Source: Plotosus lineatus
Lineage: Eukaryota > Chordata > Actinopteri > Siluriformes > Plotosidae
DNA: 64,000 bases
Direction of reading: 5' to 3'
NCBI GenBank assembly: GCA_024760905.1
Contig: CM045745.1
Coordinates: 7,162,782 to 7,226,781 of the forward strand
Both the position numbers and the translations under genes were made by a program. A model generated the notes under the pieces. It did not search any database and was not told the DNA's origin. It saw only the letters and a list, made by a program, of their open reading frames with translations. Of the stretch, positions 44,290-57,035 are shown piece after piece. How positions within the stretch are numbered: the first letter of the stretch is position 1; the number at the start of each line of letters is the position of its first letter.

Positions 44290-44462
44290 AGACACTTTTA
44301 CATGAACCTCTCACCATAGACAGTGAGAGACATGGCCTGCCTTCGGTAACCCAGTTAGGATAACCCTAACTGGGGGGACAGTGACAACCTTTTGGGGACT
44401 CGAACCCCCAACCTTAGGATCAACGATCCTGTGCCCTAACCACTAGACCGCCACTGCCCTAT
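44290..44462 (-). mobile_element. SINE (head A), 5' part
   Basis: Antisense body (cagtgagagacatggcctgc) and head (gggactcgaacccccaacct, accactagaccgccactgcc); the tail is missing. Confidence 0.8.
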
Positions 44463-45655
44463 TCTACGTGATACTATCCAAGAAATAACATATTGATCCT
44501 TCGGCTATCCAAGTCGGGTATTTTTATGATGTAATTAATGATAGCTGTACATGTATCCATGAAATTGTCCACGAATCACCTTCATGTTTATTTTATTGTA
44601 TACAGTATTGTATCAAAGACCTATTATGAGCTTATGAGCAAATCAATAAATAAGAACTGTGAATTCCTCAAGATCTTTTGTAAAAATGAAAAAATAAATA
44701 AAATTATAATAATTACTCGGGGTGGGTATTGCCTAGATTTTTTCTATTGTGATATATTGCGATTTCTAGCATGTATTGCGATATATTGCAAGAATTCTAA
44801 ATTAATTAATTCTGAACTTGTTCTTGACAGTATTTTTGACAGTATTTATTCTTTATTTCAAAAATAGAAATCAACAACATTAAAAAAGTTGTTTTAGTCA
44901 TTAAAATAAAAATTCTAAGCATCAGAAAAAATCTACTTATATGAAAATTTAATGTTTTAAACTTTGGCACAAACATTAACACTGAAATAGAACTGCATAT
45001 TGAGCAAGATAAGCTATTTAAACTTATTAAATACACATCACAAACTTTGAATAGTGTAATTACATCATGTGCTTTTATTAGCATATTGTGAAGCCTTAAT
45101 CATGAACGCATGCATATTAAATTTTTAAGGCGGGATTAAAGGTGGTGCATCATTCGTGCATGTGCAGAACTGTATCATGCACGACTAGACCTCATCAGAC
45201 CTGTGACTCTGTGAGGAGTAGATTGATTTATTTATATATAACAATATGAACATTACATATATATAAGTATTAATGCCATCATAGCGATGCCGTCCATCAA
45301 ACTTTAAAACTTTACAATAATAACATCCAATATCGATTATCATATAAATCACATTAATATTATCATTATGCTGGAGGGAAGTGGAATGTAGTTTACCGGA
45401 ACCTGGGATCAATTTGGAGCATGTTGAGCCTGAGGCTGAGTCCGCATGTTGTGAGACGTCATTTTTTTTCAGAGTCGACAGAGATATTATTGCCGTGTTC
45501 AGCAAAAAAAAAAAAACATGTATTGTTAATGTGCCTTGCTGGAGATCAGGTTCGTGGGACCGCTTCCCTCTTTTGCTCATTTAAAATAAATGTTTAATTT
45601 CTGAGGAATTAGCAACATGAACTGGGGTTTTGTTTTTAGCGGGAATTTCCGTATC
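44463..45655. other. AT-rich sequence, mostly unrecognised
   Basis: A gatatattgcgatttctag-type motif near 44750-44790 looks like a degraded transposon end, but I cannot name it. No coding bias. Confidence 0.4.
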
Positions 45656-45663
45656 CTGTATTC

Positions 45664-46552
45664 CAGGGGTCGGGAACCTTTTGACTGAGAGAGCCAAAAA
45701 AACCCACATATTTTAAAATCTAATCTTCTGAGAGCCATATTTTTTTAAATACTGAATACAACTAAATGGAAAAAGAAGACCAACAATTTGAGAGTATAAT
45801 AAAACTGAATTTATTTGAAACGACATTGTCATAACGTCGTTATTTATTAAAAAGAAAAGTACTTCTTACTATTAATGCGACTTCTGGTGCTGCATGGTGT
45901 TGTTGATGGCTTTGTAGTCTGGTTGATAGGTGCTGAAATTCAGCTTCATGTAGGCATTTAGGCTTCCATCTGTTAAACGTGACCACAGGTTGGTCTTGAT
46001 GTTTTTCAGGTGAGAAAGACTGCTTGCATGTGCAATTGGAGCCAAACATGGTCAATACGACAGGACTCACACGCTACAGTGTTTATGTGACAGGAAGCGC
46101 GTTCCAGGTTTTGGAAATCAGCTGGTCTGTGAGTTGAAGTTTTTTCCTGTATGTTCATTTGTGTTTTGCTTGCCAGCTCTGCTTGACTTCGTGCAAATGA
46201 GCTGATCAAAAACAAGGGAAATTTACCTCTTAACCCAAAAACAACACGCGCAGGCTGTTGCACATAATCCAATAAAATTAGAGTTTCAAGGTATCGGCCC
46301 CGCCCGCACACAGGAGTACAGAAAGGATTGGCTCTCCGCTGCGCGCCACAGTGACAAGTGGTATTGAAAATAGATGTATAGATTAAATGCGTGAGATTTA
46401 TTTGATGGCGTTTTTCTGTATTTTTATTTAAATGCCAGCAAAATTATGTATTAGTTATTCTGTTAAGAAAGGCCACCTGATTTACCCGAGCGCCAGATAC
46501 AGTCATCAAAAGAGCCACATCTGGCTCGCGAGCCATCGGTTCCCGACCCCGA
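45664..46552 (-). mobile_element. hAT element with perfect 8-bp duplication
   Basis: Left tip CAGGGGTCGGGAACC; right tip as reverse complement begins TCGGGGTCGGGAACC. The duplicated target ctgtattc lies at 45656-45663 and 46553-46560. On the minus strand the C-terminal dimerisation region of a hAT transposase is present in broken frames near 45870-46060 (KQSFS, then NACMK-like and STRLQSHQQH segments). The rest of the transposase is deleted, so it is non-autonomous. Confidence 0.9.
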
Positions 46553-46560
46553 CTGTATTC

Positions 46561-46989
46561 TATACAAATTCTATTGGCTGAAGGCCTTCGTGATCTCCAC
46601 ACTGCATAATCACGGCATTGCTCTTATTATTACACCGGGCTCTCCACACACTGAATGACTGTAGATAAGATAACGGAAACACAATTGTGTTAGGATTACA
46701 TGCCGAGACCACTGCAGTCACTTTTTTTTTCAACGAAACCATTACTTCCGGTTCAATTAGCAGGAATAGCTGAAGTTTTCAAAATGCATGTCAAAAAAAA
46801 TGGTTTTGCTTCAGAGTATTGTAATACATATTGTTTGCCTGTAAGAACTGGTTTAAACTGAAAAAAATAAAAAAATAAAACATTTTATTGCACAGCTCTA
46901 ATAATTACAAAAGTAAGGTCCAGATTCACCAATGATGGCTCTTTGGAGTGTGGAGAGTGAACTGAGGCTTTTAACTTTTACCACAGGAT
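46561..46989. other. Unique sequence
   Basis: Nothing recognised. Confidence 0.35.
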
Positions 46990-47002
46990 ATGCTGCTATT
47001 TT

Positions 47003-47330
47003 TTGAGCAGTGGTGGCCTGGTGATAAAGGGTGTTGGATCGCTGATCCTAAGGTTGGGGGTTCGAGTCCCACTCTCCATAAGGATGTCACTGTCGCCCAA
47101 GTGCACAAACTGGGTTACCAAAGGCCGGCCATGTCTCTCACTGTCTATGGTGAGAGGTTCAGGTTAAAGAACCCTTGCTGACTGTAGTAAAGAGGAGCTG
47201 CGAAGCCGTCAGCGTGTTTCTGTCACTTGCTAAAGGATTGTGTCCGGAAGGGCATTCGATGTAAAAACCTACGCAAAATCAAACATGTGACGACCCCTGA
47301 AAAAAGGAACAGCTGAAAGGAAAAGAAGAA
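47003..47330 (+). mobile_element. SINE (head A), RTE-like tail, perfect 13-bp duplication
   Basis: B box ggttcgagtccc, body (ctctcactgtctatggtgag) and tail (gacgacccctgaaaaaagga, acagctgaaagg, aaaagaaga). The duplication atgctgctatttt lies at 46990-47002 and 47331-47343. The tail end (aacagctgaaaggaaaaga) is closest to the LINE 3' end at 6211. Confidence 0.92.
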
Positions 47331-47389
47331 ATGCTGCTATTTTCTCAAACTTAGTGAGAGATTATATTATCTTTTTTATTTTGGTTCTA

Positions 47390-47810
<421 letters not shown>

Positions 47811-47811
<1 letters not shown>

Positions 47812-48475
47812 AAAAAAGAGTAGGAGGTGATAATTAGCTTTCAACTGGGTATTATGCCAGAAAATTAGGCCATAAAGTTGTAATTCCACAGGGGACAAGT
47901 GCACTTACTGGGCTGAAATAACAGTATGGAAAATGGAGCACCAAATGTGGCTTCGAGGTGTCTTTCAGCAAACATGTCAGCATATAAAACCGTGTACATG
48001 TGGGCTGTAGAGTTCTTAATAGAGGCTGCAATGCCAAATGACTGTTTACTCTCAAAATACAGGCTTGACGGCAAAACATAAAATTGGCTACATGCCCTAC
48101 TAAACCTCTTTCAGTTTTTGTCAGACACCTAAAATGAATCAGCTCGATTTTTCCAGACTGAAATACTGAAGTGGATGAGATTAAAAAAAACAACCTGCTC
48201 GTACTGTATGTGTAGGTACAGTCAAAAATTTACATTTTATTTTGCAAGAGAAGGTACATGTTCAATACAGAGTAATATCTATTTATTTATTTATTTATTT
48301 ATTTATGTGCGTGCGTGCATGTGTGTGTGTGTGTGTGTGTGTGTTTAATCAGTTTTATTAGGTTAGTCTTATTATCCAGTTCCCCTTTTGTAGAATTAAT
48401 TTTGAGAAGCCTGAACGTTCAGCAGAAATGAAGTTATAATTATGGGATAATAATTATAAAATAGGAGGCACAGTG
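47811..48475. other. Unique sequence
   Basis: Contains (TTTA)n at about 48278-48306 and a GT run at about 48309-48344. No gene recognised. Confidence 0.4.
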
Positions 48476-48655
48476 GTTAGAACTCTCGCCTCACAGCTGA
48501 CACGGGTCACATGGGTCCATCCGGGTGCTCTGATTTCTTCTCACGCTAATCTAATTGGCTATTACAAAGCTAGTATCTCGGTGTGAAAGTGTGTGGGTCG
48601 GCGTCAGGAACGGCACCCGGCTGTAAAAATCCTGCCGAACTAATCAATGCATCGA
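48476..48655 (+). mobile_element. V-SINE-like element with a different tail
   Basis: Head (ggcacagtggttagaactct) and a shortened core (ccatccgggtgctctgattt), then a tail (gtcaggaacggcacccggct, ccgaactaatcaatgc) unlike the other V-SINEs here. Confidence 0.55.
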
Positions 48656-48904
48656 CCCCATGTAAAAGTAGAGGGAAAAGATGTGAGAAAGGAAAAGAGA
48701 GAGGAATATAATTTATGTTCAAATAATTTCCCCCCCCAAAGACTTCTGTCGACACTGTGCTACAAATTGCTTGTGGCAATTTCCAAAGCCTGTCTTTGGA
48801 CAAAAGCTCTGAGTGATCAATTTTTTAAATCAATTTAATCACATAGTGGCTTTAGTGGTCAGTATATAATTTCCCATTTTCCAGATTGCTGTTTCTTACT
48901 CAAG

Positions 48905-48905
48905 T

Positions 48906-48953
<48 letters not shown>

Positions 48954-50480
48954 TTCTTCTTCTTCTGCTGCTGCTTAATCTAGGGTTGGGTCATGGGGGC
49001 AACAGCGTAAGCAATGAGGTCCAGACGTTCCTCTCCCAAGCCATTTCCTCCAGCTCTTCCTGGGTGACACCTAGGTGTTCCCGGACCAGCCCAGAGACTT
49101 ACCAGCGTGTTCTAGGTCGACCCCAGTGTCTCTTCCCGGTTGGACCTACCCGAAAACCCACACCAGGGAGGTGTTCAGGAGGCATTCTAGCCAGATGCTC
49201 CTCTCAACGTGGAGGAGCAATGGTTGTACTCTCAGCTCCTCCTGGATGGCTGAGCTTCTCACCCTGTGAAAGAAGCTCATTTCAGCCACCTGTATCCATG
49301 ATGTTGTTCTTTCAGTCACTACCCAAAGCTCATGACCATAGATGAGGGTTGGAATGTAGATCAATTGGTAAATTGAGAACACTGCCCTCCGACTCAATTC
49401 CCTTTTCACAACGACGGACTAGTACAGAAGAGGCTGCACCAGTCCACCTGTCAATCGCCCACTCCATTCTTTTCTCACTTGTGTACAAGACCGCAAGATA
49501 CTTAAAGTCCTCCACTTGGGGCAGGACCTCATTTCAGACCCAAAGGGTACATTCCACCCTTTTCTGATTGAGAACCATTGCCTCAGACTTGGATAGATTG
49601 ATTCTCATTCTTGCCGCTTTGCACTCAGCTGTGAATCACTTCAATGAGAGCTGGAGGTCCTGGATTGATGACATCAAATGAACAACTTCATCAGAGATGA
49701 GAGCCCTGGCCACCAAACTAGAACCTCTCAATGCCGTGGCTGGCTGTGCCTAGAAATTCTGTCCATAAAAATTATGAACAGAATTGGTGACAAAGGACAG
49801 CCTTGGTGGAGTCCAACCCTCACCAGAAACGAATTCGACCTGTTCTTACCAATGCAGACCAAGCTCTGGTGGTACGAAGACCGAATGGCCCGTAGCAATG
49901 GGTCTGGTACACTGTACTCCTGAAGCATGCCCCACAAGATAGCCTGAGGGACACAGTTCCCTCTCTAAATCTTCTCTAAGCCTTCTCTAAATCCACAAAA
50001 CACATGTGGACAGATTGGGCGACCACCCATTGCCCACTCCAGGATCCTGTAGAGTGTGAGGACAATGCTACAACATCCAGAGCCCTGAGATATTCAGGGT
50101 GTATCTCATCAACTCTCAGAGTCCAACCACTGAGGAGTTTTTTGACGACCTCGGCAACCTTAGCTCCAGTGATGGATGGACCTCCAACCAACCCCCATGG
50201 TTTTCCTCCTCCACGGACGGTGTCTTGGAGGGATTGAGGAGGTCCTTGAAGTATTCCTTCCACCTCACGATAACTTCCCCAGGCAAGGAGAGTAGATCCC
50301 CACTGTAAACAGTATTTGTGGATGCGTAGGATGGTGGTCCAGAACCTTTTCAAGGTGAACCGATAGTCACTTTCCAGGCCCTCACTGAACTCCACCCATG
50401 CCCAAGATTTCAGCAACAACTCGGACTATAGCACCTTTGACCTGCTGGGAGCTGCCAACTGCATCAGGAGTCCCACAGGC
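48905..50480 (-). pseudogene. LINE family B, internally deleted
   Basis: The (CAT)n at 48905-48953 is the antisense 3' tail. On the minus strand, pieces in order include FWTTILRIHKYCLQW, the conserved WTLRVDEIHPEYLRAL, then a jump to QSVHMCFVDLEKA (the RT fingers are lost), QEYSVPDPLLRAIRSS, VGLHQGCPLSPILFIIFMD, EDFKYLAVLYTSEKRM, and IYGHELWVVTERTTSW. Stops and frameshifts separate the blocks. Confidence 0.85.
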
Positions 50481-50611
50481 TAATAAAACGCATAGGCTTA
50501 CAGGCCAATAAGATTCAAGTAATCTCTATGTAATTTTCATAAATGGTGTACAGTATTGTCTTCCGAATATATATGAATCCATGGACAAAACCAGCATTTT
50601 TGTCTGTTGTG

Positions 50612-50706
50612 GGCAGCATGGAGGTGTAGTGGTTAACATGTCTCATCAAGAAGGTCCTAGATTTGAGAATTGGGCTTGGTGAGGTCATTTCTGTGTGTAT
50701 TTTGCA
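50612..50706 (+). mobile_element. V-SINE 5' part, interrupted
   Basis: Head (ggaggtgtagtggttaacat) and start of the core (ctgtgtgtattttgcatgt), cut by another SINE at 50707. The V-SINE tail resumes at about 50961-51075. Confidence 0.8.
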
Positions 50707-50895
50707 TGTTTACATTTACAACATTTAGCAGACGCTCTTATCCGGAGCGATGTACAATTATGTTTTTTTATACAACTGAGCAGCTGAGGGTGAAGGACCA
50801 TGTTCAAGGGCGCAACAGTGGTGATAGTGGGCATTGAACTGCTGACCTTTGAACCAGTACTGACGCATTGCATTAACCACTAAGCCACCTTTTCC
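50707..50895 (-). mobile_element. tRNA-derived SINE, fourth family, inside a V-SINE
   Basis: Starts ttacatttacaacatttagc and has agacgctcttatccggagcg, a phrase widespread in teleost SINEs. Antisense tRNA-like boxes are gaactgctgacctttgaacc and cattaaccactaagcc. It interrupts the V-SINE core. Confidence 0.8.
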
Positions 50896-50910
50896 CCCTT
50901 AGAGGCTAAC

Positions 50911-50914
<4 letters not shown>

Positions 50915-50960
<46 letters not shown>
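50915..50960. repeat. (GT)n microsatellite
   Basis: GT run inside the interrupted V-SINE body. Confidence 0.95.
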
Positions 50961-50961
<1 letters not shown>

Positions 50962-51075
50962 GGTCCTTTGATGGCCTAGGGTGCTATACCCTCGCCCAGA
51001 GTTGGCTGAGACATGCACTTAGCCTCCCTGCGGCCCTAGTAGGTTTAATCGGTTCAACAAATGAATGAATGATTC
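50961..51075 (+). mobile_element. V-SINE 3' part
   Basis: Tail of the V-SINE begun at 50612 (ctcgcccagagttggctgag, cctccctgcggccctagtag, aaatgaatgaatg). Confidence 0.75.
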
Positions 51076-51570
51076 ATGGCTGATTTTGTGTGAGTACAAG
51101 TATCCGTAACACGAGCATTATTTATAATTCACACAGTGGTTGATTACCTGTATTAAGCTACATCCAGAAGCTTGACAGGAAACGGCCACTAGATGGCACA
51201 TCAGAGCCAAATCAACAACGACTATCAGGTTTTCGAATCAAACTGAAACGGCATCATTTTTTGCCATGAATTTTGCTATGGGTTGCACATTCAATAAATT
51301 TTTTTTAAAAAAACCTCCAAACCTACAGTTAGGAATATTTACTAATTCATGTTCAGATTATAAAGGTGAAATGAGAGGTTTTTAAAATTGCACTACCAAA
51401 GCCACTGTACTCATTAACGAGCTACAATAGTGCATACGGTAAGGATGTGACGTGAGACACAGTGTTATTTAGTAGAGTTTGATGGATGGGTCACGATGTC
51501 CATTTGTTCCTTGCAACAGATTAAGATAAGAGAAAAGGTCTATTCGCATGAAAGGCGATAATGAGGCCTT
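51076..51570. other. Unique sequence
   Basis: Nothing recognised. Confidence 0.35.
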
Positions 51571-51589
51571 ATTGTAATTTCACAATTAT

Positions 51590-51946
51590 GGGCAGTGGTG
51601 TGGTGGTCTAGTGGTATAGGGTGCTGGATTGCTGATCCAAAGGTTGGGGGTTCGAGTCCCACTCTGCACAAGGTTGTCACTGTCCCCCCCAGTGGAGCTA
51701 ACCAGGTTATCAAAGGCCAGCCATGTCTCTCACTGTCTATGGTGTGAGGCATGTAAAAGAACCATTTCTGACTTTCGTAAAGAGTAGCTGCAAAGCCGTC
51801 AGCGTGTTTCCACCCTGCGATGGCCTGGCGAGCTGCCCAGGGTGTACTCTGCCCTCGCCCGAAGTTGGCTGGGATGGGCGCCAGCCTCCCCGCGACCCAA
51901 GTTAGGATTAAGCGGGTACAGAAAATGAATGATGATGATGATGATG
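51590..51946 (+). mobile_element. SINE (head A), V-SINE-like tail, perfect 12-bp duplication
   Basis: Head gggcagtggtgtggtggtct, B box ggttcgagtccc, tail (gatggcctggcgagctgcc, cctccccgcgacccaagtta) ending in a (GAT)n run. The duplication attgtaatttca lies at 51571-51582 and 51947-51958, which proves that the composite head-plus-V-tail unit moved as one element. Confidence 0.92.
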
Positions 51947-51959
51947 ATTGTAATTTCAT

Positions 51960-52489
51960 TAATACTTTGTCCAATCTTTCCTCATTTTTTTGCTTTTTTT
52001 TTTGTTTGTTTGGTTTTTTTTGTTTTTTTTGTTGTTGTTGTTGTTGTCAAATTTCCATTTATTATAGAACTATATGAATTGAAATGATTGATACATACCA
52101 GAGAATTCACAGTGTAAAAGCTTCAAGTTTTGCTTTATTAGAATAAATATAAAAATAAAAGGTTAAAAATTCATATTAATTAGCAAAGTATGAAATGTAT
52201 ATTTGTGTGTAATTATATTTATAGCAACACAAACCAAAGATGGTTTAAACTTACTTATGTTGATCCTCATGACGTGACTTGTGACATCCTTCCTGTTTTA
52301 CCCATTATACATTTCTGAAGTAAAGCGAGGGGAAGTGGAAGGAAGACTGCACGCTTTATGTAGCATGAGCTCATTTGCTTGCCATTATAAAGCACCTCTG
52401 AATATCCTCTGGTCTTTGATACACAAGTACACAAATCAGCCCAAAGATTGGGTATAAACACTGAGTATTAAGCCATAAAATGCGTGTTT
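51960..52489. other. Unique sequence
   Basis: T-rich stretch at 51985-52050; nothing else recognised. Confidence 0.35.
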
Positions 52490-52622
52490 CTGGTGTGCGA
52501 TGGCCTGCCGAGTCGTCCAGGCTGTACTCTGCCCTCACCCAGAGTCGATTGAGATGGACACCAGCCTTCCTACAACCCTGATTAGGATTAAGCGGTTCAA
52601 AAAACGAACGAATGAATGAATG
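52490..52622 (+). mobile_element. SINE tail fragment (V-SINE type)
   Basis: Begins gcgtgtttctggtgtgcgat, i.e. at the usual tail-switch point of head-A SINEs, and runs to (gaat)n. Confidence 0.8.
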
Positions 52623-52744
52623 TATTTACAAATTACAACTTGTAACTGAAGTGGGGTTTCTTATATTTTATGTAATGGGCCATAAAATAATCTAAATTAG
52701 TGAAGGGAAATGGGGAAACGTTTTCTTAAAAATGCATATGTATT

Positions 52745-53190
52745 CATTCCCTTAACTATTAATCAGGGACACCAAAGGTAATCCTGAAGGCACTGAAACC
52801 TCCGCAGCGGAGAGTAGTGTATCCATTCGTAGGACCACTTTCAACCATACACGCGGCAAAGCTGGGATTTATGGAAAAGTGGAAAGAAAAAGAACTCATA
52901 AGAAAGATGAGCTCACCAAAAGGTATGTGGGAGACTTCACAAATTAAGCTTTGGGGCCCTAAGAACACCATCACCAGAGTGAAGCATGGTGGTGGAAGTA
53001 TCATCGTCGTGGAGATGTTTTTCATTGGCAAGGACTGGGAAACTGGTCAGAATGGAGCTAAATACAGAAGGATATTGAAGGAGTTGGAGCAAAATTGCAT
53101 TAAAAATCAGGCAAAAATGCCAGTGTTTGGATTTTCAAACTCACAGACACATACACTACGAGACTTGCAGCTGCAATAATTTGAACTACT
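52745..53190 (+). pseudogene. Tc1-like transposase, degraded
   Basis: A 120-codon frame (52817-53179) contains IKLWGPKNTITRVKHGGGSI, the KHGGGS block of Tc1-like transposases, then NGAKYRRILKELEQNCIK. Upstream, the protein reads PKVILKALKPPQ-like sequence just before the ATG. Neither the first Asp (WTDE) nor the final DE region is preserved. Confidence 0.75.
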
Positions 53191-53199
53191 AAGCGACCA

Positions 53200-54127
53200 A
53201 AACATGTCCTTTGAGAAATTTGAAATGTTTTGATTTTTAGTATTGGAATATGAAGATAAATGATACAGATGCAGGTTTCTTACTGATAGAACATCATAAG
53301 CTTAATCACATCTGCGATTTGTTTTTTCGAAATGTGTTTTTTTCCAGAGTGGCGTTAATATCAGTACGATATCTATCCGGTAAGTCGAATGTTAAAACAT
53401 AGAAGATGAGCTGACCGCGTCAATGTTTTTCCGAAATCTGCCTCATTCTGTTACTCGGAAAATGAATGAGTCTTCAACGCAAAAGTACAACGTCTTAAAC
53501 GTCTGGATTCTTCGAACCATCGTGACCAATTTCTGTTTCGAAGGTGAACACTCAGAACACGGAGACACACGTAAATTTTAACAACGTGACAACATTATCG
53601 TCCTACCTTCGGTTCAGAGTGAACAATTTATTTCCAAGCAACACATGTCTAGGTAAACAAAAGAGGAGATGGCCATCGGCACCTTTTAAACTTAAATTTA
53701 ATGACGTGGAACCGATTTACATAAAAATGAGGAAGATGAATATGTCACGTAAACTAATTAATTAAAGAGCAACATGCTGGAAAATCCTACTCAGAGCTGT
53801 CAATCAGACCAGTGAAAACATGCCAGTTTAGCCCATACAGAAAACAATTGATCTGTCTTCAGTGCTTGTATTTGTCATGTCGTGCTGGAACATGGGGTAT
53901 ACAGTGTGAGAAAAACTGAACACAACCTCAGAGCTTTAGTACTTTGAGGATGAGCTGCTCTCTCTGTGTTCTTTAACTCTGTCCGCAGGATGATGATAAT
54001 CACCATAGTAACCGTAGCCAGAGTGGATATTCAATTATACCAAAGTGGCAACAAGTCCATAAAGATAATACACATTCCAGCTATAAACTGTTTTTAAAGT
54101 AAACCTGTTAGACCCCCCCCCCCTCTC

Positions 54128-54162
<35 letters not shown>

Positions 54163-54334
54163 TTCTCTCTTCTTTTATTTTTAATTAAGGAAGGTAATAA
54201 TTCAGATAAATGCTAACTGCTCTGTTAACAAAGCTAAACGATAGCCTACGATTTAACCATCAGTTATCCGTGGGCGAAGTGTGTGTGTGGGAGTGGGAGT
54301 AGATGAACCAGTGAACTCTGTGGAACTGGGTTTA
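53200..54334. other. Unique sequence with (CT)n
   Basis: About 1.1 kb. A C-run and (CT)n tract lie at about 54113-54165. No recognised repeat family or gene. Confidence 0.4.
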
Positions 54335-54681
54335 CATCATTCGTTTTCTGTAATTGCTTAATCCTAATTGGGGTCGCGTCGAGGCTGGTGCTCATCCCAG
54401 ACAACTCCGGCCGAGGGCAGAGTACACCCTGGACGGCTCGCCAGGCCATCACAGGGCGTTAACAACACTGACGGCTATGCAGCTCCTCTTGTCGAAAATC
54501 AGCAATGGTTCTTTTACATGAACTTCTCACCATAGACAGTGAGAGACATGGCCGGCCTTTGATAACCCAGTTTGCGGCACTGGGGGGGGGGAGCAGTGAC
54601 ACACCATTAATAGTGGGGCTTGAACCCCCAACCTTAGGATCAGTGATCCAGCGCCTTTACCACCAGTCCACCGCTGCCCTT
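54335..54681 (-). mobile_element. SINE (head A), full, V-SINE-like tail
   Basis: Antisense tail (tcctaattggggtcgcgtcg), body (cagtgagagacatggccgg) and head (gtggggcttgaacccccaac, ttaccaccagtccaccgctg). Flanking aactgggttta (54324-54334) and aactgggctta (54682-54692) form a target duplication with one mismatch. Confidence 0.88.
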
Positions 54682-54984
54682 AACTGGGCTTACTTACCTA
54701 CTATTGTTGTGCCAACAGTCACTTCAAGTGACTTCAGGTGAAGTGAGGCAATAGGTCACTTCATAGAAATGTCAAGTTACCACTTCTGGGCCCCTGAACA
54801 AGGCTTCAGCCCTCATCTATTCACTCCTGTATACTGTAAGCTAAATGTCAGTCTCTCAGGGAAAGGGAGTCTGCCAAATGCAACAAAGGACTTCCTCACT
54901 GATCTTCCCCCATCAAGTTAAAGCCTTCATAATGGTCATTATAGATCACGTCTCTAAGTCAATAAATTTGACATGTCTTTCCAG

Positions 54985-55085
54985 TTTGCCATGAGGGGGG
55001 ACAGTGACAACCCATTGAGGGTGGGGCTTGAACCCCCAACCTTAGGATCAGTGATCCAGCACCTTACCACCAGGCCACCACCTTC
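54985..55085 (-). mobile_element. SINE (head A), head fragment
   Basis: Only about 100 bp of antisense head (gtggggcttgaacccccaac, gtgatccagcaccttaccac). Confidence 0.8.
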
Positions 55086-55089
55086 GGAT

Positions 55090-55899
55090 CCCAACATGGT
55101 TTTCAAATTTGTTTTAACCCAGCCAGCTTGTGAGAAGTTGTCATTAATAGAGCTAAATAAATGCAGCCTCCGTTATTTATTTATTTTTTTTTTATTATCC
55201 TTTTTAATGTCTTTCAAACATGTAGGAAATCTACATCTCAGATCTGAGACCTGTCTTCATCCTTGACAGTCTTCTTTGGCACAGCCTGTAGGCGCATTAA
55301 GAAGATATCAAAACCACATGGTTTTGTGGTTCGGTCTGCAGGAGGTCTCTTGTTGACAGTATCATATAGGTTGCAGGACTAAAATTTTTTTATTCTCTGA
55401 GGCTCATAATCCCAAGAAAAGCAAAAATACTGGAGAAAGCAGAGATTGTCCTGGAATTGTATTGCTTGAGCTGTGCATCTGGCATCCCAATTTTCCCCTC
55501 GGGGTTCCTGTATCTTGATGACAGCCTGACACTGCCATGGCACAGAGGGAGGTGCGAGGGCTGGAGATGATTCAGCTCATTAATGAACTGGTAGTGGGAG
55601 GGCAAGCGGCACTGCAGCAGTGGTTTAAATGGGACCATTACTGATAACAGACTGTTCCCATCTTTATTTAAAAGTTCTATAAGAGAATATTAAATTTGAG
55701 TATTATAATATTATAAATAGCATAAAGAACCTTGATAGAATAGATTTACTCTCACACTGGAAAGATTTCATAAAAGGATATACAGTAGACTTTAATGTTT
55801 TTTTTTCTTCATGTAGAGCAATGAAATAAAATAATACTGTTTATTTATTCATAAAATGCACATCCATACCTTTGCTAAGTGCTGCACACTAAGAAAGCA
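55090..55899. other. Unique sequence
   Basis: No repeat recognised. The stretch 55400-55640 is GC-richer and mixed in composition, contains tcagctcattaatgaactgg, and could be a conserved non-coding element; no coding bias is seen. Confidence 0.4.
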
Positions 55900-56039
55900 T
55901 ACAGTGGTACCTCACCTTACGATAGTCCCAGCAAACGAAAAATCCAGGTTACGAAAAACATTTTCCAAACTTTTTTGTCTCTGTATACGAAACAAGTTCT
56001 CCTTATGAAACAAACGTGCCATTCAAACATTCAAACATT

Positions 56040-56865
56040 CAAACATTGCATGTCTCATTAACTATCTCCCAACATCCCTCCCCGCTGGCCTCCCATTGAC
56101 TATCTCCCAACATCCCGCCCCGCTGACCTCCCATTGACTATCTCCCAACATCCCTCCCCACTGGCCTCCCATTGACTATCTTCCAACATCCCGCCCCGCT
56201 GACCTCCCATTGACTATCTTCCAACATCCCTCCCCGCTGGCCTCCCATTGACTATCTCCCAACCTCCCTCCCGCTGGCCTCCCATTGACTATCTCCCAAC
56301 ATCCCGCCCGCTGACCTCCCATTGACTATCTCCCAACATCCCTCCCCGCTGGCCTCCCATTGACTATCTCCCAACATCCCTCCCCGCTGCCCTCCCATTG
56401 ACTATCCCCCAACATCCCTCCCCGCTGGCCTCCCATTGACTATCTCCCAACATCCCGCCCCGCTGACCTCACATTGACTATCTTCCAACATCCCTCCCCG
56501 CTGGCCTCCCATTGACTATCTCCCAACATCCCTCCCCGCTGGCCTCCCATTGACTATCTCCCAACATCCCGCCCCGCTGACCTCCCATTGACTATCTCCC
56601 AACATCCCTCCCCGATGGCCTCCCATTGACTATCTTCCAACATCCCGCCTCGCTGACCTCCCATTGACTATCTTCCAACATCCCTCCCCGCTGGCCTCCC
56701 ATTGACTATCTCCCAACATCCCTCCCCGCTGGCCTCCCATTGACTAGGAGGGATGATGCAGCTCCCTCCCATTGGTTATCTCCCAACATCCCACCCTGCT
56801 GGCCTCCCATTGGCTAGGAGGGATGATGCAGCTCCCTCCCATTGGCTATTATGGAGCTGCATCTC
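56040..56865. repeat. 38-bp minisatellite inside a transposon
   Basis: About 19 or 20 units of the form cctcccattgactatctccc aacatccctccccgctgg, 38 bp each. Two variants (ccctccccgctgg and cccgccccgctga) partly alternate, giving a 76-bp higher-order period. Toward the right end, a block with actaggagggatgatgcagc occurs twice. The unit is single-copy in related elements at 5070-5110 and 40560-40600. Confidence 0.95.
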
Positions 56866-57035
56866 CCATAATGCTTTTTGTGTAAAGGACAGAGTTACTG
56901 TTGTTTCATGAGTTTTTGAGTGTGCTCATTGCTTTATTTTTTGACTCAGGCTTTTAACCTTCCATCAACATTCGTAAGATTATAACTCTGCTAAGAAGAC
57001 ATGGTCAACACACACACGGCACATGGGCTCGTGGC

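Noticed and set aside
56040..56865. CRISPR-like array of regularly spaced repeats
   Set aside because: The repeat is contiguous with no unique spacers, lies inside a transposon, and the genome is eukaryotic.
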